DNA of 64,000 nucleotides from Bacteroidales bacterium. Its GTDB lineage: Bacteria; Bacteroidota; Bacteroidia; Bacteroidales; F082. Below the pieces are notes generated by a model, which was not told the origin of the DNA, made no database searches, and saw only the letters and a list, made by a program, of their open reading frames with translations. Numbering within the stretch: the first letter of the stretch is position 1; every line of letters starts with the position of its first letter. The stretch spans positions 1 through 64,000 of the forward strand of contig JAGBQJ010000002.1 in assembly GCA_017632935.1 (NCBI GenBank), given 5' to 3'. The translations under genes were made by a program, and so were the position numbers. Positions 1-7,289 of the stretch are shown here, piece after piece.

Positions 1-657
1 GACACGGCCACCATATTGCGCGGGCATGTTGCTCTTGTAAAGCGTCACTTGGTTCACCGCCTCGGGGTTGAAGATGGACATCATGCCGAAGAGGTGCGAA
101 GGGTTATAAATAGGTGCCTCGTCGATGAGGATGAGGTTCTGGTCGTTGGTGCCGCCGCGCACGAGCAATCCCGACGAGGCGTCGCCGATGGTCTTCACGC
201 CCGACTGCATCTGCACCGCCTTGAGGATGTCGGCTTCGCCAAACACGCTCGGCAGTTTCCGTATCGATTGGATGGTCAGCATCTCGGCGTGGAACTCGTT
301 CTGTTTCTGCGGGCGCTCCAAAGTGGCCGCCTCAACAGTGATTTCACCCAAACCCACAGCGTTTTCCTCTAACTTGATTTCCAAGGTTTGGTCTGCATTG
401 AGTTGAACTTCAATCTCTTTGGTGTCATAGCCCAAATAGGCGCATTGCAGTTTGTGTTTTCCAGCTGGCAAACGCAGCGAATAAAAGCCGTAGCCATTGG
501 CCGAGGTGCCTGTTTGTGAGGAGGCCTCATATAATGTAGCACCAATAAGCGTTTCGCCCGTGGCGGCATCGGTGATGTGGCCGCTTAATGTATAGGTCTG
601 TGCTTGAAGACAAACAAAAGAGGCCAAGAACAATATGGTGATGAGGATACGTTTCAT
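1..657 (-). CDS. TonB-dependent outer-membrane receptor, N-terminal part (cut by window start)
   Basis: The first 219 codons of a SusC/FecA-like receptor are present; the rest lies beyond base 1. The protein opens with a signal peptide (MKRILITILFLASF...AQ), then a carboxypeptidase-like regulatory domain (ITDAATGETLIGATLYE, about residues 25-105), then the start of the plug domain (LPSVFGEADILKAVQ, RGGTNDQNLILIDEAPIYNP, FNPEAV). Such receptors import large ligands across the outer membrane using TonB energy. The start at 657 lies 3 nt after the stop of the DUF4249 gene, so the two form an operon. That pairing is common in Bacteroidetes. The frame is open to base 1. The substrate cannot be told. 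Confidence 0.93.
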   Translation of the reverse strand, partial: MKRILITILFLASFVCLQAQTYTLSGHITDAATGETLIGATLYEASSQTGTSANGYGFYSLRLPAGKHKLQCAYLGYDTKEIEVQLNADQTLEIKLEENAVGLGEITVEAATLERPQKQNEFHAEMLTIQSIRKLPSVFGEADILKAVQMQSGVKTIGDASSGLLVRGGTNDQNLILIDEAPIYNPSHLFGMMSIFNPEAVNQVTLYKSNMPAQYGGRV

Positions 658-660
658 GGC

Positions 661-1569
661 TTATTCGTTTTCGGGGGTGATGGCGTCGTAGATTTCGTGG
701 TAAGTAAAAGGTTTGCGTTGCACATCAGAGGCAAAGAAATAGCCGTAGCCGTTCTTGACATTGCCTCGCACGTTGCCCGAGATGGTGGCGAACAGACCCA
801 GGCTCCAGTCGTCTTCGTTGAAGACATCCAACAGGAAGGTGTAGAATTCGGGCGAGACAGAACAGGTGATGAAAGTCTCGCTTTGGTCGAGATGATCTTC
901 AGTGACATGATAGGAATACCAGAACAATCTGGCGGTGAACAGTGCCGAGAGCGACCTGTCGTTATGGACGAACGAAACACTTTCGATGCTGTCGATGGGG
1001 AAATCCTCCGGCTGTCGGAAGGTCAGGCCGCAAATAACAGGTTGTTCCCCAACGGTATAGATGTGTTTGTCAAACTGGAATTCATGCGCCATCTTGCCCG
1101 AGTGCATCTGATAACTCCTCACTTTTGTGTGGTCCTTGATGATTGGGAGGTAATCCGTGTCGCCCAAAGGGGTCAGATAGTCTTCGGCGGTGATGTCGCC
1201 CGTTGGTGTCTCAATGACAAGTTTGTAGGTCTTGCCCGTCTCACCCTTGAAAGGCTGCTCCGAAACAAAAACCATCTTGTTGCGGTCGGCTTCCTTTTCG
1301 ATATATGGAATGGTGTCGTTTCCGCAAAGCACGAAAACGCGGTTGATTTCGGGCAAAGTTGTTTGATTGTCGCCCCATTGATGCACGGGCGAAATGGTGA
1401 CGCGGTGCTGGCGCATCTCGGTGGTCACATTGCCAAACACGGCGACGGTGCCGTTCAAGACCTCGCCATCCGGCTGATTGAAACTGTTGATGTCAACTTC
1501 ATCGATTCTGCTGCAAGCGACTGACAGCATGACGATAGCCAACAATAATAAGGCTTTAAACTTTTTCAT
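661..1569 (-). CDS. DUF4249-type outer-membrane lipoprotein
   Basis: A 302-residue protein with a lipoprotein signal ending in MLSVACS (lipid-modified Cys at about residue 19), followed by a beta-rich domain. I read it as DUF4249 from its size, its GTVAVFGNVTTE-like start and its place directly before a TonB receptor gene (3-nt gap). Known DUF4249 proteins are receptor-associated surface lipoproteins of unknown ligand; a lid or accessory role is inference. A structured RNA on the same strand (1645-1896) lies about 75 nt upstream, so expression could be tied to it. No clear TAnnTTTG box lies between that RNA and the start. Confidence 0.8.
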   Translation of the reverse strand: MKKFKALLLLAIVMLSVACSRIDEVDINSFNQPDGEVLNGTVAVFGNVTTEMRQHRVTISPVHQWGDNQTTLPEINRVFVLCGNDTIPYIEKEADRNKMVFVSEQPFKGETGKTYKLVIETPTGDITAEDYLTPLGDTDYLPIIKDHTKVRSYQMHSGKMAHEFQFDKHIYTVGEQPVICGLTFRQPEDFPIDSIESVSFVHNDRSLSALFTARLFWYSYHVTEDHLDQSETFITCSVSPEFYTFLLDVFNEDDWSLGLFATISGNVRGNVKNGYGYFFASDVQRKPFTYHEIYDAITPENE

Positions 1570-1644
1570 TGTTTTGAGTTTTGGTTTGAAAATATAACAC
1601 TGTCTTGGGGTTATTATTGTCTTTCAGAGGCCAAAAAGACTTTT

Positions 1645-1896
1645 CTCATACAAGAAGCGTGGCCCTGCATGCTCACATCTTCAAGAGGAGGCCCTAGGAA
1701 AGCCTGAAACAACAAGATGCTTATTAGCAGTCCACGCTTAATGCGTTTGGAGCTGCTATGCTCGCATAAGTTATTTCTGTCTTTCTTTTCAGATCAACGA
1801 TGTCGCAACTGAAATTTCCTAGGTTCCCTCTTGCAACACGAAGCATAACGCTTCTTTCCTTGATGTCTTGGAATTGGGACTTTTTCATCTCAAAAC
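1645..1896 (-). ncRNA. Structured RNA element, copy A (novel family, 3 copies)
   Basis: No protein gene occupies this stretch. Reading on the minus strand, a TATTTTTG box (1903-1910) is followed by a 45-nt leader and then the element. The closing helix P1 pairs AAGAAGCGT (1856-1848) with ACGCTTCTT (1660-1652). The long helix P2 pairs CCTAGGAAA with TTTCCTAGG (1823-1815 with 1701-1693) and CAAGAGG with CCTCTTG (1833-1827 with 1688-1682). The apical part holds TAGCAG/CTGCTA and CTTAT/ATAAG pairs and the conserved CGCATTAAGCGTGGACTG. Copies B and C keep every helix with different bases. This copy has an extra insert of about 35 nt and a weak T-run. It lies upstream of the DUF4249 gene. Confidence 0.72.
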
Positions 1897-1952
1897 CGAA
1901 GGCAAAAATAGGGAAAAACGGGCAAACACAAGCCCTTTGACAAAAAAAAGCC

Positions 1953-1960
1953 TATTTTTG
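1953..1960 (+). promoter_or_regulatory. -7 box TATTTTTG for nqrF
   Basis: A Bacteroidetes-type -7 element, with CTTTGAC about 18 nt upstream as a likely -33 element. It predicts a transcript start roughly 12 nt before the ATG at 1979, which excludes the longer open frame starting at 1868. About 45 nt away the oppositely oriented TATTTTTG (1903-1910) drives RNA copy A, so the two form a divergent pair. Confidence 0.7.
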
Positions 1961-1978
1961 CAAATCATTTCTGTCATA

Positions 1979-3292
1979 ATGGGCCTCACTTCAACCATAA
2001 TCATAAGCATCGTCGTTTTCCTAGGCATCGTTCTGTTGCTCGTTGCCCTATTGCTTTGGGTGCGCAATAAACTCATGCCCAAAGGCAAGGTGAAGATTAC
2101 CATCAACGACGACAAAACGCTGGAGGTTCAACCCGGCAGCTCGCTGATGGCCACTTTGGCCGAGGAGAAGGTGTTTCTACCTTCGGCCTGCGGCGGCAAG
2201 GGTAACTGTGGCCAGTGCAAATGCCGCGTGGTGGAAGGCGGAGGTACGATATTGCCTACCGAGGTGGGATTCTTCACACGCAAACAGATCCAAGACCATT
2301 GGCGCTTGGGCTGTCAGGTGAGAGTGAAAGAGGATTTGAAAATCGTAGTGCCGCAGTCGGTGCTCGATGTCAAGGAATACGAATGTACGGTGGTCAGCAA
2401 CCGCAATGTGGCCACCTTCATCAAGGAGTTCAAGGTGCAACTGCCCGAAGGCGTGCACATGGACTTTATCCCTGGCAGTTATGCCCAAATCCGCATCCCA
2501 AAGTTCAAGATCAACTATGCTGATTTTGACAAGGAACTCATTGGTGCTGAATATCTTCCGTCATGGGAGAAGTTCAAGATGTTTGACCTCCGTTGCGTCA
2601 ACACCGAGCCGACGGTGCGCGCCTATTCCATGGCCAACTATCCCGCCGAGGGCGATGTCTTCATGCTGACGGTGCGTATCGCTACGCCGCCCTTCAAGGC
2701 CGACCGCTCAGGCTTCATGAACGTTAACCCGGGTATTGCCTCATCTTATATCTTCTCGCTGAAACCCGGCGACAAGGTCTATATGTCTGGTCCTTTTGGC
2801 GAGTTCCATGTCAAGGAGCATAAAGACACGGGACGCGGGACTGCGGGACGCGAGACCCGGCTTCCCGAGATGATTTGGGTCGGTGGTGGTGCTGGTATGG
2901 CTCCGCTTCGCGCACAGATCATGCACCTGACCCGCACCTTGAATGTCAGGGACCGCGAGATGCACTACTTCTATGGCGCTCGTGCCTTGAACGAAGTCTT
3001 CTATCTAGACGACTTCCGCCAACTGGAAAAAGACTTCCCCAACTTCCATTTCCACCTCGCCTTGGACCGTCCCGACCCCGCCGCCGATGCGGCTGGCGTT
3101 TCTTACACGGCAGGCTTTGTGCACCAAGTGATGCTCGACACCTATCTGAAAGACCATCCCGCCCCCGAGGACATCGAATACTACATGTGCGGTCCCGGCC
3201 CGATGAGTGCCGCCGTGGTCAACATGCTGGACAATCTGGGTGTTGCACCTGAGAACATCCTCTACGACGATTTCGGCGGAGGAACGAAGTAA
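1979..3292 (+). CDS. nqrF: Na+-translocating NADH:quinone reductase subunit F
   Basis: NqrF is the NADH-oxidising entry subunit of the Na+-pumping NQR complex in the inner membrane. The 437-residue protein has an N-terminal membrane helix (about residues 5-28), a 2Fe-2S ferredoxin domain with Cys71, Cys77, Cys80 and a later Cys in LGCQV, an FAD domain (RAYSMANYP) and an NADH domain (GGGAGMAPLRAQ, YMCGPGPM). The frame is open from 1868, but the promoter box at 1953 and the family N-terminus place the start at 1979. No other nqr genes adjoin it, although NQR genes are usually in one operon. Residues about 283-294 (DTGRGTAGRETR) are encoded by a copy of a dispersed repeat and look like a loop insertion. 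Confidence 0.95.
   Translation: MGLTSTIIISIVVFLGIVLLLVALLLWVRNKLMPKGKVKITINDDKTLEVQPGSSLMATLAEEKVFLPSACGGKGNCGQCKCRVVEGGGTILPTEVGFFTRKQIQDHWRLGCQVRVKEDLKIVVPQSVLDVKEYECTVVSNRNVATFIKEFKVQLPEGVHMDFIPGSYAQIRIPKFKINYADFDKELIGAEYLPSWEKFKMFDLRCVNTEPTVRAYSMANYPAEGDVFMLTVRIATPPFKADRSGFMNVNPGIASSYIFSLKPGDKVYMSGPFGEFHVKEHKDTGRGTAGRETRLPEMIWVGGGAGMAPLRAQIMHLTRTLNVRDREMHYFYGARALNEVFYLDDFRQLEKDFPNFHFHLALDRPDPAADAAGVSYTAGFVHQVMLDTYLKDHPAPEDIEYYMCGPGPMSAAVVNMLDNLGVAPENILYDDFGGGTK
2826..2858. repeat. GGGACGCGAGACTGC-type repeat inside nqrF
   Basis: Two or three imperfect units of GGGACGCGAGACTGC lie in frame within nqrF. The same unit recurs between genes at 54300-54332 and 59604-59637. The encoded Gly/Arg/Thr-rich stretch falls between the FAD and NADH halves of NqrF, in what appears to be a surface loop. 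Confidence 0.75.
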
Positions 3293-3306
3293 TTCTCTAT
3301 ATTCGG

Positions 3307-4815
3307 TCAGTTGCAGCAGAGATCCAAATCAACAACTTTAGTTTCTGAAGCCTCCAAATGCACGGGGATCATCTCCGAGGAAAAGTCGTTCATATCGAAT
3401 TCATTGGCCTTTCGCTTGCCCATCAACACAAGGGCATCATGCGGAATCTTCACTTCCACGTCTCGACTTTCATTGCGGTTAAAATTCACGACAACCAACA
3501 GGCGTTCCGTCTCGGAATAGCGCAAAAAAGCATAGACAAACTGTGGGTCGAAATTCATGTACCATGGGTTGCACCACATCAGGTCGTAGAACTTGCCTTC
3601 AGTGATAGCGGAATGTTCTTGTCTGAAATGCAACAACTTACGGTAATAATCAAACAGTTTCTTCTGCGTCTCGTCAAATCCTCCGTCATCAAATTTACCG
3701 CCATTCATCCATTTTTGGTGCTGCGGCATGTGGCAATAATCGAAGATGGAGGTACGCCCGTCGTCGCCACTGTAACCTACTTCGCCCTCAGCGTTTTCCC
3801 CACTCTCCTGACCGTTGTACACCATAAACGGCCCCGTGTTCATCAAAGCGGAAAGCGACACGGCAGGCAGAGCGGCAAAGGCATCGCCCACAAACTGCGG
3901 TGAAGCCAGACGCTTCTCGTCGTGATTCTCCATGAAGCGCAGCATGTGCTCGTCCAAGTCGTGCAAATCCTTCCAAACTTGGCTGATTTCCTTCGCCTCG
4001 TGGCCCTCGCAAAGCACGCGCTCCAATGTGTTGTACAAACCCACCTTGTCATAAAGGTAATCGAAACCCGCATCCAAAAAAGGCTTGTAAAGGTCTGGCT
4101 GATAGATCTCCGCTATCATCAAAGGTTGATAGTCTTTTCTCAGATGCTCAATCACCCACTGCCAAAACGCCACTGGCACCATTTCGGCCATGTCGACACG
4201 GAAGCCATCGACATTTTTGCCACACCAAAAACGCAGGATTTTCAGCATCTTCTCCCAAGTATCGTGTTCGTCATAGTTCAACTTCACTGTGTCGTACCAG
4301 TCGTTGATGCTCGGATTGGGCGCAAACACATTGTTGCCCGTGGCCTTGGCAGGAAACTCCTCGTAGGGTTGCTCATCAATTCTTCTTGGCGAGACAAACG
4401 CCTGACCCTCACAATAATAAAAATTGCAAGGAGAAAAACCTTTGTTTTGCCGTGCCAAATGATTGGGAATGAAGTCGATAATCACCTTCATTCCTTTTTC
4501 ATGAATACGGTTAACCAAAGCCTCAAAATCGGCCATCGTGCCCAAATCAGGATCGACGGCATGGCAATCCGTGACGGCGTAGGGCGAGCCTGCGCGGCCT
4601 TTGGTGATGTCGGGATGTGTGCCCATGCTCTCGGAAGCATGCTCCAAAATGCCCGTTAACCAGATATGGGTGATGCCCAAATCCTTGATGGCCTCAAGGG
4701 CAATATCGTTAATATCGTGGAAGGTGCCACAGCCATTTTCGTCCTTGCTGCCGTTGAAGTGGAAGTCGGTTTGTTGGTTGCCAAACAGTCGAGGGAAAAG
4801 TTGATAGATGTTCAT
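3307..4815 (-). CDS. GH13 alpha-amylase family glycosidase
   Basis: A 502-residue TIM-barrel glycosidase with the GH13 signature: the region I-like IIDFIPNHLA, the nucleophile Asp in DGFRVDMAEM (about residue 208), the acid/base Glu in MIAEIYQP (about 235) and the third Asp in FMENHDEKR (about 295). The C-terminal 80 residues resemble the usual beta-sandwich domain C. There is no signal peptide, so it is probably cytoplasmic and acts on maltodextrin or a short alpha-glucan. It is convergent with nqrF (14-nt gap) and divergent from the fucosidase. The exact substrate is not visible. Confidence 0.9.
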   Translation of the reverse strand: MNIYQLFPRLFGNQQTDFHFNGSKDENGCGTFHDINDIALEAIKDLGITHIWLTGILEHASESMGTHPDITKGRAGSPYAVTDCHAVDPDLGTMADFEALVNRIHEKGMKVIIDFIPNHLARQNKGFSPCNFYYCEGQAFVSPRRIDEQPYEEFPAKATGNNVFAPNPSINDWYDTVKLNYDEHDTWEKMLKILRFWCGKNVDGFRVDMAEMVPVAFWQWVIEHLRKDYQPLMIAEIYQPDLYKPFLDAGFDYLYDKVGLYNTLERVLCEGHEAKEISQVWKDLHDLDEHMLRFMENHDEKRLASPQFVGDAFAALPAVSLSALMNTGPFMVYNGQESGENAEGEVGYSGDDGRTSIFDYCHMPQHQKWMNGGKFDDGGFDETQKKLFDYYRKLLHFRQEHSAITEGKFYDLMWCNPWYMNFDPQFVYAFLRYSETERLLVVVNFNRNESRDVEVKIPHDALVLMGKRKANEFDMNDFSSEMIPVHLEASETKVVDLDLCCN

Positions 4816-4867
4816 ACGGCAAAATTAGGTTTTTTCAAGCAATTCTCCAAATCAAGGAAAAATGTGC

Positions 4868-4875
4868 TACCTTTG
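4868..4875 (+). promoter_or_regulatory. -7 box TACCTTTG for the GH29 gene
   Basis: A TAnnTTTG box whose final G lies only 6 nt before the ATG at 4882. The transcript would start at or next to the initiation codon, giving a leaderless or near-leaderless mRNA. It also rules out the longer open frame that begins at 4666. Confidence 0.65.
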
Positions 4876-4881
4876 CGGATT

Positions 4882-6612
4882 ATGAAAGCACACAAAACTC
4901 TCCTTTTTTTCACCGCGTTGCTTTTCAGCAACCTTCTATCCGCACAAGTTGAGCCTACTTGGGAATCCATCAACGAGCGAGGCTATCCCCAATGGTTTTC
5001 CGATGCCAAACTGGGCATCTTCATCCATTGGGGTTTGTATTCCGTGCCAGCCTACGCGAGTCTTGAAGGCTATGCCGAATGGTATTATCGCGGCCTGAGC
5101 ACCAACGATGACCGCAAGGCCTTTCAAGAGCGCATCTACGGCAAAGACTTTAAATACGAGGACTTTGCGCCAATGTGGAAAGCCGAACTATGGAATCCCG
5201 ACGAATGGGCGGAGTTGTTCAAAAAATCAGGAGCAAAATATGTGCTGTTGGTCTCGAAACACCATGACGGCTTCTGCCTTTGGCCGAGCCAATATGCACC
5301 TAACTGGAATTCTGTTGATGTCGGGCCGCACCGCGACATCTGCGGCGAACTGACCGAAGCCGTGCGCAAGCAGGGCTTGAAAATGGGCTTCTATTACTCC
5401 CTGCCCGAATGGACCAGTCCCCTCCACCGCTGGTACGAAGACCCTGACGAGAACATCGGCACCTATGTCGACTCGCATATGATCCCTCAGTTCAAGGAAC
5501 TCATCACGCGCTACAAGCCCAGCGTCCTCTTCAGCGACGGCGAATGGCGCAACAGCGCGGATCAATGGCACGCCACCGAACTAATTTCGTGGTACTACAA
5601 TACAGTTGGAGACGAAGCTATCGTCAATGATCGCTGGGGCGGTGGCGGACAGCACGGCTTCCGCACGCCCGAGTACAGCGCAGGTATTACCCTCACCGAC
5701 CGTCCTTGGGCGGAATGTCGCGGATTGGGTCGTAGCTTCGGCCTTAATCGCAACGAGCCTTTGGAAAACTACCTGACTTCCGACGAACTCATCCGTCATT
5801 TCTGCGTCCTCGTGGCGGCAGGCGGAGGTATGACACTCAATGTGGGTCCTGCCGCAGATGGTAAGATCCCGCTTTTGCAACAAGAGCGACTTTTAGATCT
5901 AGGCAAATGGTTGGAAATCAACGGAGAAGCAATCTATGACACACGGCCTTATAAGAAGTTCTACGAGATGAAGCCAGTCTATTATCACCGCGTCAACAGA
6001 CTAATCGACTTCGATTGGAAACGTAACTCTCCCGACCCGTCCATAAGTTGCGACCATTTCCAAGCGTATTGGAATGGCTATTTCACCTGCCCGACCGACA
6101 CTTATACCTTTGAAATTCAGACCGATGACAAGGCCAAATTGGTCATCGATGACCAAATAGTCATTGAAGATACTCGAAAGAGCAACACAGGAAAGATGCA
6201 ACTTTCCAAAGACCGATTGCATTGGGTTGAGGTTTTCTACGAGGAAGACGAACTGGAAGCCTCAATTACCTTATATTGGTCTTCAAAAACAATGAAAAAA
6301 CAGGTGATGGACAACTTCGATTTAGGCGATTTGGTGTATATACCTGGTTTATGGGCCACCTATACCTGCGAGCAACCCAACATCTGCTACACGCAAGGCA
6401 AAGATGCTCTTTATGCCATTGCCTTGGATTATCCTGAAGACCAATTAGTTTTAAACATCGAAAAACCCGAAAAAGACATAAAAGTCACGCTATTAGGCTG
6501 CACTAAAACCTTACCTTGGAAATATGAGAACGGTCAACTTATCATCGACACAAGCGGACTGAAATACAGCGACTTGAAGAGCACCGCAGCTTGGGTGTTC
6601 AAGATGAAATGA
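4882..6612 (+). CDS. Secreted alpha-L-fucosidase (GH29) with PA14-like domain
   Basis: A 576-residue exo-fucosidase with a signal peptide (MKAHKTLLFFTALLFSN...AQ). The GH29 barrel shows WFSDAKLGIFIHWGLYS (residues about 34-50), SKHHDGFCLWPS, the putative nucleophile loop VLFSDGEW and NDRWGGGG. After the barrel and a MTLNVGPAADG motif comes a PA14-like module (about 395-480, YTFEIQTDDKAKLVIDDQ) that may bind sugar, then a short tail. It likely removes fucose from host or plant glycans in the periplasm. It is the only gene in its unit and is followed by a hairpin terminator. Confidence 0.92.
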   Translation: MKAHKTLLFFTALLFSNLLSAQVEPTWESINERGYPQWFSDAKLGIFIHWGLYSVPAYASLEGYAEWYYRGLSTNDDRKAFQERIYGKDFKYEDFAPMWKAELWNPDEWAELFKKSGAKYVLLVSKHHDGFCLWPSQYAPNWNSVDVGPHRDICGELTEAVRKQGLKMGFYYSLPEWTSPLHRWYEDPDENIGTYVDSHMIPQFKELITRYKPSVLFSDGEWRNSADQWHATELISWYYNTVGDEAIVNDRWGGGGQHGFRTPEYSAGITLTDRPWAECRGLGRSFGLNRNEPLENYLTSDELIRHFCVLVAAGGGMTLNVGPAADGKIPLLQQERLLDLGKWLEINGEAIYDTRPYKKFYEMKPVYYHRVNRLIDFDWKRNSPDPSISCDHFQAYWNGYFTCPTDTYTFEIQTDDKAKLVIDDQIVIEDTRKSNTGKMQLSKDRLHWVEVFYEEDELEASITLYWSSKTMKKQVMDNFDLGDLVYIPGLWATYTCEQPNICYTQGKDALYAIALDYPEDQLVLNIEKPEKDIKVTLLGCTKTLPWKYENGQLIIDTSGLKYSDLKSTAAWVFKMK

Positions 6613-6618
6613 AGGAAA

Positions 6619-6665
6619 ACTCCTTCGACCCTTCGACAAGCTCAGAGGCCGAAGGAGTCGCTTTT
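6619..6665. terminator. Hairpin terminator built on a CCTTCGACAAGCTCAG repeat
   Basis: ACTCCTTCG (6619-6627) pairs with CGAAGGAGT (6650-6658), followed by CGCTTTTC. The loop carries CCCTTCGACAAGCTCAG, a variant of the repeat also found at 29124 and 37104. It separates the convergent fucosidase and CpeT-like genes. Confidence 0.6.
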
Positions 6666-6674
6666 CTTAGTCTG

Positions 6675-7289
6675 TCAATTCCTTAATTCCTTAATTCCTT
6701 GATAGCCAAGGATTCGGCTTGTCCCTTTCGGCACCCGCTTGATGTAGAAGCGTTCGTCCGCCTGCACAAATTTGACATGCAGCAGGTCTCCTTTCGGAAA
6801 ACAGTTCATAGCCTTATATCGCGTGGGACCATCGTTGGTCTGATAGGAGAAATCAGAGGTCTTCACGAAAGTCATCCGCTTGCCACCTTTGAGAATGCTT
6901 GGTGTGAAACCGTCAAAGTAGTTGCGGTTGGCCCATTTCCCGACAAACTCAGCAGGATTCTTTAAATCATGGAGATAAATGCGGAACTTCTTGCTCGTTT
7001 TCGGCTTCAATTCAAGGACTGTCTGGAACACGACATCCTTCCCTATTGTTGCCTCTACATACATCCACTGGAAGCGGTTGCCCATATTTTCCCATATCGG
7101 GGTGAAATGCACCATCGCCGTAGTCGAGTCGTTCACCTGCATCACATAGTCGCCTTGCACGGTCTGATAAAACTGCTTGGCGTCTTCCTCAGTGAATTTG
7201 GGTTGTTTTTGAGCGAAACCACTAAATGCCAATAGAATAGCTGTCAATATTAAGGCAATTCTTTTCATACCATTTCTTTTATTTTGCAT
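6675..7289 (-). CDS. Secreted CpeT/CpcT-like protein
   Basis: About 204 residues with a signal peptide (MKRIALILTAILLAFSGFAQ). The body (FYQTVQGDYVMQ, MVHFTPIWE, FQTVLELKP, YLHDLKNPAEFVGKW) has the pattern of the CpeT/CpcT fold family, known as phycobiliprotein lyases in cyanobacteria but of unknown role in Bacteroidetes. The ATG at 7289 overlaps the TGA of the upstream TonB receptor (ATGA), which favours translational coupling. A second ATG at 7268 is a better signal-peptide start. The family call is moderate; the role is unknown. Confidence 0.6.
   Translation of the reverse strand: MQNKRNGMKRIALILTAILLAFSGFAQKQPKFTEEDAKQFYQTVQGDYVMQVNDSTTAMVHFTPIWENMGNRFQWMYVEATIGKDVVFQTVLELKPKTSKKFRIYLHDLKNPAEFVGKWANRNYFDGFTPSILKGGKRMTFVKTSDFSYQTNDGPTRYKAMNCFPKGDLLHVKFVQADERFYIKRVPKGTSRILGYQGIKELRN

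Noticed and set aside
604-1524. 306-codon plus-strand frame over the DUF4249 gene
   Set aside because: It is antisense to a well-supported lipoprotein gene, with no promoter or family features.
3358-3903. Plus-strand frames over the GH13 gene
   Set aside because: They are antisense to an intact glycosidase with all catalytic motifs.
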